DNA of 7,455 nucleotides from MWFE01 sp964481075 (lineage in GTDB: Bacteria > Bacteroidota > Bacteroidia > Bacteroidales > Tenuifilaceae): assembly GCA_964481075.1 (NCBI GenBank), contig CAYZSD010000166.1, positions 1 through 7,455 of the forward strand, given 5' to 3'. Position numbers and translations under genes: made by a program. Within the stretch, counting starts at the first letter, position 1. Each line of letters begins with the position of its first letter. This document shows, in pieces, positions 1 through 5,520 of this stretch. The notes under the pieces were generated by a model. That model was not told the origin of the DNA. It worked only from the letters and a program-made list of their open reading frames with translations, and made no database searches.

Positions 1-56
1 GCGTGACATAAATTACTCATATTGTAAAACTTAAATCTGTTAAAGTAGAATTAAAG

Positions 57-64
57 TATCTTTG
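57..64 (+). promoter_or_regulatory. Bacteroidota-type -7 promoter box for the TrmH-family gene
   Basis: TATCTTTG matches the Bacteroidota sigma-ABfr -7 consensus TAnnTTTG at every defined position. A weak -33 candidate, TCTG (consensus TTTG), lies at 36-39, 17 bp upstream. Transcription would start near 69-72, leaving a leader of about 12-15 nt before the ATG at 84. That leader is AT-rich with no purine-rich Shine-Dalgarno, as is usual in this phylum. Match and position are seen; promoter activity is inferred. Confidence 0.6.
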
Positions 65-83
65 AAACAAACTTTTTGTAACA

Positions 84-845
84 ATGCTTAGTAAGGAACA
101 AGCTAAACGTATTAAACTTCTTCAAAACAGCAAACACCGTTATGAATCAGGGCTTTTTGTTGCCGAAGGGAAACGGTTGGTCGATGAGCTGATTCAATCG
201 GATTTAGAAATAGTTAAGGGATACTTTACCAGCTCATGGATAAGCACAATGACTTCAAATGGTGTTAATTTTCAAGAGATTAGCACACAAGAAATGGAAA
301 AGATAAGTAACCTTACTACACCTACCGAAGTACTTGTTGTTGTAAGAATCCCTACTTACACTTTTTCTCTTAAACAAATATTGACTGATTTAGTTTTAAT
401 CCTCGACAGGATACAGGATCCTGGCAATCTGGGATCAATACTTCGAATTGCTAATTGGTTTGGTATTAAGCATGTTATCTGTTCAAACGATACGGTTGAT
501 GCCTTTTCACCGAAAGTTGTTCAATCGTCAATGGGTGCAATAGCAAAGGTTCAGGTTTTTTATCGCGACATTGAAAGTGTTATCAAGATGCTTAACGAGG
601 AAGGAATTTCAACCTATGGAACTTTCCTTGATGGTGAGAACATTTTCCACAGCAATCTCACCCAAAATGGGGCAATTGTTCTTGGAAACGAGGGCAATGG
701 TATCTCAAATACCATTGAAAGGTTAATTCAAAATCGTATAACTATACCATCTTACCCAGAATGGAATAGTCCAGTGGAATCACTAAATGTTGCTATGGCA
801 ACCGCTGTTGTTTGCGCAGAATTTAGGCGTAGGGTTAACCCTTAA
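84..845 (+). CDS. TrmH/SpoU-family RNA 2'-O-ribose methyltransferase
   Basis: This 253-residue protein is a cytoplasmic SPOUT-class enzyme that transfers a methyl group from S-adenosylmethionine to a ribose 2'-OH in rRNA or tRNA. Residues 1-95 form the small N-terminal substrate-binding domain, with the usual opening of basic residues and FVAEGKRLV. The catalytic knot domain follows with all three motifs. Motif I is DPGNLGSILR (N115, R121), motif II is IVLGNEGNGIS around 198-208 (E203), and motif III has ESLNVAMATA from 232 with S233 and N235. Length is normal for the family. The ATG at 84 sits just downstream of a good -7 box, and the N-terminus matches family starts. The stop TAA at 843-845 lies beyond the stop of the convergent FAD-enzyme gene, so the genes overlap by 11 bp. 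The exact methylated nucleotide (RlmB-like or otherwise) cannot be told from sequence, so no symbol is given. Confidence 0.93.
   Translation: MLSKEQAKRIKLLQNSKHRYESGLFVAEGKRLVDELIQSDLEIVKGYFTSSWISTMTSNGVNFQEISTQEMEKISNLTTPTEVLVVVRIPTYTFSLKQILTDLVLILDRIQDPGNLGSILRIANWFGIKHVICSNDTVDAFSPKVVQSSMGAIAKVQVFYRDIESVIKMLNEEGISTYGTFLDGENIFHSNLTQNGAIVLGNEGNGISNTIERLIQNRITIPSYPEWNSPVESLNVAMATAVVCAEFRRRVNP
831..842. repeat. 12-bp perfect palindrome at the convergent gene overlap
   Basis: AGGGTTAACCCT reads the same on both strands. It covers the TAA stop of the minus-strand FAD-enzyme gene (835-837) and the last codons of the methyltransferase gene, whose own stop begins one base later. It has no loop and no T-run, so it is not a standard hairpin terminator. 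It may simply be a compact way of ending two genes. The palindrome is seen; any function is unknown. Confidence 0.5.
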
Positions 846-2391
846 TATTCAGCCAATTGGCTAAAGCCTCGGCGCTTCGTTCACCATCCATTGCTGAAGA
901 TACGATTCCACCTGCATAGCCAGCTCCTTCACCACTGGGGAAAAGCCCTTCTATTTGAATATGTTGCATAGTTTTTGGGTCTCGAGGAATTCTAACTGGC
1001 GATGAGGTTCTCGATTCTACTCCAACTACAAGTGCTTCTTGAGTTAGAAACCCTTTCATTTTATTATCGAAAGCCCTGAATCCTTGCCTTAGACGATTTG
1101 AAATATTTTTTGGAAGCCACTCATCGAGCCTTGAGCTGGAAACGCCCGGAAAATAGGAGCATGCTGGAAGAGTGCTAGAAGCGTTTCCTATTACAAAGTC
1201 GGTAAGTCGCTGGGCTGGAGCAACAATTCCTTTATTGACCTGTTGGTATGCTGTATTTTCAAGCGAAGCTTGAAGTTCTAAACCAGCCAATGGGCTTGAA
1301 TTTTTAAAATCGGATAGCTGAATTTCTACAACTATACCCGAGTTAGCCCATTTTGAACCTCTTGATGATGGCGACATGCCATTTACAACTATCTCATCCT
1401 CACCAGTCATTGCAGGAACAATATACCCTCCTGGGCACATACAAAAAGAGTAAACCCCTCTCCCATCAACTTGTTGTACAAGGTTATATGATGCGGCGGG
1501 TAATAAATCGCCCCTTTTTATTCCATGATATTGAATTCTATCAATGAGTTCTTGTGGATGCTCAACTCTTACGCCCATTGCAAAAGGTTTGGACTCAATA
1601 GCTATCCCTTGTTGATGTAATGAGTGGTATATGTCTCTGGCTGAGTGACCTGTAGCTAAAATAACAGCCTTTGCTCTAAAAGAAGACCCATCGGACAGTT
1701 GAACACCTGTAACAGACCCGTTTGATGTAATTAGCTTAGAAACCTTTGCGTTAAAAATAATCTCACCACCAAACTCAAGAATAGTTTTTCTAATGGAAGA
1801 TACTACACGAGGTAGAATATTTGTACCAATGTGAGGATGTGCTTCATAAAGAATTTCATCCTGTGCACCATGGTTGTGTAACACCCAAAGTATTCTGCTA
1901 ATATCTCCCCGCTTATTGGATCGTGTGTAAAGTTTGCCGTCGGAGAAGGTGCCTGCACCTCCCTCTCCGAACGCATAGTTCGATTCTGGAATAAGCGTCA
2001 GGTTTCTATTGAGCATGGCAACATCGCGCTTCCGCTCTGCAACTTGCTTCCCTTGTTCAAGTATAATGGGTTTTAAACCAAGCTCAATAAGTTTCAGGGC
2101 AGCAAAAAGACCTGCTGGACCAGCCCCTACAACAATAACTTCGGGTTTACCTTCAACGTTTTGGTAGTTAAAACAAGGTCTGTTCATTTCCAAACCCTTA
2201 TCATCATCTAATACTCGAACTACAAGGTTAACCTTTATTTTTCCCCTTCGTGCATCGATGGACTTACGGACAATTACAAGTTTTGAAAGTTCATTAATGC
2301 TGACTTTCAAATTTTTTGATAGTATTAACCTTATGCCATCCAATGAGTTGGCTTGAGCAGGGCTTAGCTGAAGTTGATATTCACCATCCAT
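835..2391 (-). CDS. FAD-dependent dehydrogenase, COG2509 type, substrate unknown
   Basis: The 518-residue protein begins with an approximately 80-residue domain rich in basic residues (20-50), which is typical of this family. The FAD-binding Rossmann motif VIVVGAGPAG follows at 86-95, with E112 at the expected ribose-binding position. Further family marks are FGEGGAGTFSDGKLYTR (141-157), ILATGHSAR near 244-252, the cysteine motif CMCPGG (317-322), and the C-terminal flavin-contacting GEGAGYAGGI (487-496). No signal peptide or membrane segment is seen, so it should be cytoplasmic. Relatives are annotated as uncharacterised FAD-dependent or NAD(P)/FAD-dependent oxidoreductases, and I know of no assigned reaction. 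The ATG lies only 6 bp after the porT-like stop, so the two are almost certainly co-transcribed. Its 3' end overlaps the convergent methyltransferase gene. Family confidence is high; physiological role is open. Confidence 0.88.
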   Translation of the reverse strand: MDGEYQLQLSPAQANSLDGIRLILSKNLKVSINELSKLVIVRKSIDARRGKIKVNLVVRVLDDDKGLEMNRPCFNYQNVEGKPEVIVVGAGPAGLFAALKLIELGLKPIILEQGKQVAERKRDVAMLNRNLTLIPESNYAFGEGGAGTFSDGKLYTRSNKRGDISRILWVLHNHGAQDEILYEAHPHIGTNILPRVVSSIRKTILEFGGEIIFNAKVSKLITSNGSVTGVQLSDGSSFRAKAVILATGHSARDIYHSLHQQGIAIESKPFAMGVRVEHPQELIDRIQYHGIKRGDLLPAASYNLVQQVDGRGVYSFCMCPGGYIVPAMTGEDEIVVNGMSPSSRGSKWANSGIVVEIQLSDFKNSSPLAGLELQASLENTAYQQVNKGIVAPAQRLTDFVIGNASSTLPACSYFPGVSSSRLDEWLPKNISNRLRQGFRAFDNKMKGFLTQEALVVGVESRTSSPVRIPRDPKTMQHIQIEGLFPSGEGAGYAGGIVSSAMDGERSAEALANWLNIKG

Positions 2392-2397
2392 AGCAAC

Positions 2398-3138
2398 CTA
2401 CTCAAAATGAAAGGAAACTGTTAGTAGCTGGGAGCGTAAGTGCTTTATTGCGTTGAATCGAATCTCTGCCTCATCGTCTCTCGCTGCTTCGGCCATTGCA
2501 TTGAAGATTCCTGAAGATAATTTGACTTCGGTTGAAAACTTAAAGTAGGTAAGGAAGAAATCTAACCCAAAACCTAATTCATAGTAGAAATCGCCCTTCC
2601 TTAACCTTAGATATATCTCTTCGTCGGGTTTTAAGCTTTTGAATGCATCCATATCGGCTCGAAAGTTTGCTCCTGCCAGAAGGTATGGGCGTGTATTCGA
2701 TTTACGTTGAGCACTATACTTGATGCTAAGGGGTAGCTCGATGTATGATGATGGTATCTTCTCCACTCTTCCTTCCTTGCTGTACTCGTATCCACTTGGT
2801 TCTAAGAACACTAACTCTCTGTGTCCAAAAGCAAGTCCGGGAAGAAATCGGATGTGAAGTGTAGGGAAAATTCTAAAATCGGAAACTACATTGACATTGA
2901 AGCCAGGGTAAATAGTTCTAACATAAACGAATAGACTATCAGCATTACCAGCATCAACGGGGTTACTCTTAACACGGAAATCCATGAAATTCAAACCCAG
3001 CGAGAAACCAAACCTTAATCGTTTCTCAAAGTCATAGTCTGGATCATTGAGTATTGTAGGAGGCTTTAGCTGTGCAAATGTATCAAAACCACCCAAAGTA
3101 GCAGAGGATAATAGGATTACTAAAAGAAACTTTTTCAC
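2398..3138 (-). CDS. porT: PorT-like outer-membrane beta-barrel protein of the type IX secretion system
   Basis: The 246-residue protein has a signal peptide (MKK, a hydrophobic run LLVILLSSATLGG, probable cleavage after A22 in FAQ). It then shows alternating barrel-like strands ending in an aromatic residue near the C-terminus (VSFHFE). PorT-family marks are the early segment RLRFGFSLGLNFMDFRV, the FLPGLAFGHREL strand, SSYIELPLSIKYSAQR, RPYLLAGANFR, and FYYELGFGLDFFLTYFKFSTE. In Porphyromonas gingivalis, PorT is an outer-membrane protein required for type IX secretion. Length matches PorT (about 240 residues). The start is GTG at 3136-3138, because the codon just upstream in frame is TAA and no in-frame ATG precedes it. 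It follows the photolyase gene by 91 bp and precedes the FAD-enzyme gene by 6 bp. It could be another OMP_b-brl_2 protein, but the pattern resembles PorT itself. Confidence 0.75.
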   Translation of the reverse strand: MKKFLLVILLSSATLGGFDTFAQLKPPTILNDPDYDFEKRLRFGFSLGLNFMDFRVKSNPVDAGNADSLFVYVRTIYPGFNVNVVSDFRIFPTLHIRFLPGLAFGHRELVFLEPSGYEYSKEGRVEKIPSSYIELPLSIKYSAQRKSNTRPYLLAGANFRADMDAFKSLKPDEEIYLRLRKGDFYYELGFGLDFFLTYFKFSTEVKLSSGIFNAMAEAARDDEAEIRFNAIKHLRSQLLTVSFHFE

Positions 3139-3229
3139 TTAACCAAAATGTTTTGAATAACCTAAAAATAACGTTTTCCCATTAATTATATTATTGATGA
3201 AGTTTGAAAGAGCAATTATTCTTATGATT
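3139..3229 (-). other. Intergenic spacer between photolyase and porT-like genes
   Basis: This 91-bp AT-rich gap has no exact TAnnTTTG box on the minus strand and no GC-rich stem with a T-run. The only symmetry is CAAAA-TG-TTTTG at 3144-3155, six bases upstream of the porT GTG. It is too short-looped to be a hairpin but could be a protein-binding site. Read-through from the photolyase gene or a weak unrecognised promoter are both possible. Confidence 0.3.
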
Positions 3230-4585
3230 CTATTCATTATGAATCATTTTTTTAATCATATCAATATAACCGTCAACACTAAACTTCCTTTTACAGCCAT
3301 TAAAGTTCATGTATCGGATTTTGCCAAAAACGGGTCCGTTTGACCAAGCCCTATCGTGAACACCACCAATGCTCCAAGCAATTCCTGCATATCCATTGGG
3401 GTCTCTCCCATCAATGCTGTACTTGTCGTTTAGGTAAATTGCTGTTTTTTGTGCTTCTTCAGGTGTCTTAGTCCATTCGAGAATTTTTTTTGCCCAGTAC
3501 ATCCTCAAGTATCCGTGCATCTTGCCAGAAACAACCAGCTCAAGCTGAGCTGCATTCCACAAAGGATCATGTGTTTCAGCTTGTTCAAACTCATCCATTG
3601 TATAGATATACTCACGTTCATCAGCTCTATGCTCATTCAGAGTTAACTTAGCCCATGAGTGAAACCCCGAAAAATTATCATAATCCGAGTTATAGAAGCA
3701 AAAATTGTCGGAAAGCTCTCGTCTAACGATTAACTCTTCAAGAAATGCGTCCTTGTCTGGCTTTGGAGCATTGGCTTTTGATGCCTCAATTGCAACCCTG
3801 TGAGCAGAAACATGACCAAAGTGTAGGAAAGGTGAAAGGTTTGATTGTCCGTTTGCTAAGGGATCATTTCTTTTTTCAGCATATCCATTCAGCCCTTTAG
3901 AAATGAAGCTTTCAAGTTGAGTCATACCCTTAGTGAACCCTCCATTTAACCACTTTATGGGTTTTACTGATGAATCAATATCTAACGTTGTAATTGGTAC
4001 GTTCCAATTGATTGGCATAGCCGAAACCTTGTTTTTAATTTCAGGAACCTCTGGGATTTCCTCAAAAAAACGAGGTAATAACCTATGAATTTTGGGTCGT
4101 ATGGTGTAGGCTCCAAATTCAGGTTTTGAAGAAACAAACCTGCAAGGGACAATGTTATGAGCATCAACCTCTTTGTGGCTAATTGAAATAGTGTTGCTTA
4201 CATCATCCTTCCACTTCCTCTTGATTCTCAGTGGATCGAAATCTGAGACAAGCAATGAGGCTCCTATTTCTTTAATGAAGTAAGGTATTTCAACAGTAGG
4301 GTCACCTATTAGCAGGTGAAAACCTATTCCTCGCTCCGATAATTTTGAATGGACCTCTTTCAAGCCATCGATCATGAAAGAATAGTGTCTAAGATTTGCC
4401 CCCAAAAAATTGTTTACCAAGCAGAAAGCAACATGTAAGGGCGCATTTAAACGGTTTGCCTCCATTGCAGCATATATCAACGCCCAGTTGTCGTCAACCC
4501 TTTGATCGCGAGACATCCAATAAAGAACTGCTCCTGAAAAACTGGGTGATTCCTTTAGTGTGAATACCCTCTCAGATTTCACCAT
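3230..4585 (-). CDS. phr: Class II cyclobutane pyrimidine dimer (CPD) photolyase
   Basis: This 451-residue cytoplasmic flavoenzyme uses light and reduced FAD to split UV-induced cyclobutane pyrimidine dimers. The N-terminal alpha/beta domain opens with the class II signature YWMSRDQRVDDNWAL (22-36). The FAD-binding helical domain holds SPFLHFGHVS (251-260), EELIVRRELSDNF (283-295), the class II block HGYLRMYWAKKILEW (357-371), DGRDPNGYAGIAWS (392-405), GGVHDRAW (407-414) and GKIRYM (421-426). Trp343, Trp364 and Trp371 have the 21- and 7-residue spacing of the electron-transfer triad described in the Methanosarcina mazei class II enzyme, so photoreduction should be intact. Length is normal. 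The ATG is 20 bp after the response-regulator stop, which suggests co-transcription. An upstream ATG is out of frame. No broken or missing key residue was seen. Class I enzymes and cryptochromes are unlikely given the signature blocks. Confidence 0.96.
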   Translation of the reverse strand: MVKSERVFTLKESPSFSGAVLYWMSRDQRVDDNWALIYAAMEANRLNAPLHVAFCLVNNFLGANLRHYSFMIDGLKEVHSKLSERGIGFHLLIGDPTVEIPYFIKEIGASLLVSDFDPLRIKRKWKDDVSNTISISHKEVDAHNIVPCRFVSSKPEFGAYTIRPKIHRLLPRFFEEIPEVPEIKNKVSAMPINWNVPITTLDIDSSVKPIKWLNGGFTKGMTQLESFISKGLNGYAEKRNDPLANGQSNLSPFLHFGHVSAHRVAIEASKANAPKPDKDAFLEELIVRRELSDNFCFYNSDYDNFSGFHSWAKLTLNEHRADEREYIYTMDEFEQAETHDPLWNAAQLELVVSGKMHGYLRMYWAKKILEWTKTPEEAQKTAIYLNDKYSIDGRDPNGYAGIAWSIGGVHDRAWSNGPVFGKIRYMNFNGCKRKFSVDGYIDMIKKMIHNE

Positions 4586-4605
4586 TGAACATAGTTTAAA
4601 TGTTT

Positions 4606-5358
4606 TTAGATTTCATCGAGCATACGAAAAAGTTGATCGCGTTTTCGAACTGAAATGGGTACTTTTGCCCCATCGGCAAAAACCAGAATACCTCCATCAG
4701 CCTTATCGATTCGAACAACATGGTTAATATTAACCAAATGACTCTGATGAACCCTCATAAAGCCATATTCAACAAGTATATCCTCAAAGTGTTTAAGTGG
4801 CTTAGAAATAAGAATTTTTGGTTGCTTGTCGAAATGTATCCAAGTGTAGTTGCAATCGGCTTCTGCCCGTGCAATGCTTGTAATTGGAACGAGATGAATG
4901 CTTTCCGATGTCTTTAGGACTATTTTCTTATTTTGCTGTGATGAAGTTTCATAGTTTGCGATGAATGCTTTTAGTTTTTGGTTAAAGTCATCTTTCTCCG
5001 TTATGCTCTCGTTTATCTTGTTAATGGCAGCCCTTAACTCATTGGAGTTAATAGGCTTAAGAATGTAGTCGAATGCACCATTCTTTATTGCTTCAAGGGC
5101 ATGTTCCTCATAAGCTGTTACAAAGACAACCTTAAAATCGACAATCTGAAAGCGTTTAAGTAGGTCGAAACCTGACCCATCGGGCATTTTGATATCAAGA
5201 AAAACCACGTTTGGCTTTTCCTTAGTAATAAGGTTGTAAGCATCGTTTACACTATCGGCTTCACCCAAGATTAAAACCTCAGAAAAATAGTTATGAAGAA
5301 TCATTCTTAGCGATTCTCGCGCCCTTGGTTCATCATCAACTAGAATTGCTCGTATCAT
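4606..5358 (-). CDS. LytTR-family two-component response regulator
   Basis: The 250-residue protein has a receiver domain (about 1-122) and a LytTR DNA-binding domain (about 144-248). In the receiver, D8/D9 form the acidic pocket, D55 in FLDIKMP is the phosphoacceptor, T81 in VTAY and K101 in LKPI are the switch residues; all are present. The LytTR domain shows the family pattern: IVLKTSESIHLVPITSI, EADCNYTWIHF, MRVHQSHLVNINHV and KVPISVRKRDQLFRML. It should bind promoter DNA as a dimer when phosphorylated by the kinase encoded just upstream. The ATG at 5356-5358 is the natural start, since the receiver begins at residue 2, and no Shine-Dalgarno precedes it. It lies 162 bp after the kinase stop, across a hairpin-rich spacer, and 20 bp before the photolyase gene. 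Target genes are unknown. Confidence 0.95.
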   Translation of the reverse strand: MIRAILVDDEPRARESLRMILHNYFSEVLILGEADSVNDAYNLITKEKPNVVFLDIKMPDGSGFDLLKRFQIVDFKVVFVTAYEEHALEAIKNGAFDYILKPINSNELRAAINKINESITEKDDFNQKLKAFIANYETSSQQNKKIVLKTSESIHLVPITSIARAEADCNYTWIHFDKQPKILISKPLKHFEDILVEYGFMRVHQSHLVNINHVVRIDKADGGILVFADGAKVPISVRKRDQLFRMLDEI

Positions 5359-5373
5359 TTTGTCAAGGTTAAA

Positions 5374-5410
5374 GCTTGCCTGCCCTGCCAGCCGGCAGGC
5401 TGGTGCAAGC
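5374..5410. repeat. GC-rich inverted repeat, REP-like
   Basis: Three alternative pairings overlap. GCTTGC (5374-5379) pairs with GCAAGC (5405-5410). GCCTGCC (5378-5384) pairs with GGCAGGC (5394-5400). CCAGCC (5388-5393) pairs with GGCTGG (5398-5403) around a GGCA loop. The segment is far richer in G+C than its surroundings. It resembles the GCCTGCC/GGCAGGC palindromes I recall between genes in AT-rich Bacteroidota genomes; that comparison is from memory and unverified. In the transcript it would form a strong stem-loop just before the response-regulator ATG. Confidence 0.65.
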
Positions 5411-5420
5411 AGGGTTAAAG

Positions 5421-5436
5421 CCCCGAAGCATCGGGG
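5421..5436. repeat. Perfect 6-bp stem-loop, CCCCGA-AGCA-TCGGGG
   Basis: CCCCGA (5421-5426) and TCGGGG (5431-5436) are exact inverse complements around a 4-base loop. On the minus strand, the direction of transcription, the hairpin is followed by CTTTAACC rather than a run of T. It is therefore at best a weak terminator or attenuator. It is bracketed by GGTTAAAG copies like its larger neighbour, which suggests the two hairpins belong to one composite element. Confidence 0.6.
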
Positions 5437-5439
5437 AAA

Positions 5440-5460
5440 GGTTAAAGGTTAAAGTGTTAA
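5440..5460. repeat. Short tandem heptamer repeat GGTTAAA
   Basis: GGTTAAA occurs twice head to tail (5440-5446 and 5447-5453) and is followed by the degenerate unit GTGTTAA (5454-5460). Single copies of the same unit occur at 5367-5373 and 5413-5419. A 7-bp period of this kind can change copy number by slippage. Function is unknown. Confidence 0.6.
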
Positions 5461-5485
5461 GCATGCCTAAACGGTACTATACTGT
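5457..5485. promoter_or_regulatory. Two adjacent near-palindromes, possible operator sites
   Basis: TTAAGCATGCCTAA (5457-5470) is a 14-bp palindrome with one mismatched pair. It abuts ACGGTACTATACTGT (5471-5485), an inverted repeat of 6-bp arms around CTA with a single G-T mismatch. They lie about 100-130 bp upstream of the response-regulator ATG, where a regulator could bind. The minus-strand text ACAGTATAG loosely resembles half-sites known for LytTR proteins such as AgrA (ACAGTTAAG). The symmetry is seen; binding is speculation. Confidence 0.25.
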
Positions 5486-5520
5486 AAGAAAGTTGTAACA
5501 ATTTGAGTGCCATATTTGTG

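Larger units (their letters stand above)
5359..5520 (-). other. Structured 162-bp spacer between sensor kinase and response regulator genes
   Basis: The gap holds no gene. From the regulator side it carries a GC-rich inverted repeat (5374-5410), a second hairpin (5421-5436), a heptamer repeat (5440-5460), and two near-palindromes (5457-5470 and 5471-5485). An AT-rich stretch leads to the kinase stop. GGTTAAAG occurs at 5367-5374, 5413-5420, 5440-5447 and 5447-5454, so it brackets both hairpins. No exact minus-strand TAnnTTTG box is present. The nearest is TAACCTTG (5371-5364), one mismatch, which would give an almost leaderless regulator mRNA. Confidence 0.6.

Noticed and set aside
1353..1547. 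Plus-strand 64-codon frame inside the FAD-enzyme gene
   Set aside because: Antisense to a conserved part of the flavoenzyme, with no domain, promoter or leader signal of its own.
3232..3244. ATTCAT-T-ATGAAT inverted repeat at the photolyase 3' end as a terminator
   Set aside because: It is AT-only apart from two pairs, and the T-run lies on the plus-strand side, opposite to the transcription direction of the photolyase gene.
3449..3646. Plus-strand 65-codon frame inside the photolyase gene
   Set aside because: Antisense to the conserved FAD-binding domain and cysteine-rich only by frame effect; no supporting signal.
3982..4167. Minus-strand 61-codon frame inside the photolyase gene, in another frame
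   Set aside because: It overlaps the coding sequence of an intact class II photolyase and shows no independent signal.
4720..4917. Plus-strand 65-codon frame inside the response-regulator gene
   Set aside because: Antisense to the LytTR domain, no motif or promoter.
5421..5440. Stem-loop CCCCGA/TCGGGG as a Rho-independent terminator for the kinase gene
   Set aside because: The minus-strand sequence after the stem is CTTTAACC, lacking the T-run needed. Attenuation remains possible but is not supported as a terminator call.
5365..5461. CRISPR array or integron-like repeat array
   Set aside because: The repeated unit is only 7-8 bp, spacing is irregular, the intervening parts are self-complementary, and no cas or integrase gene is present.
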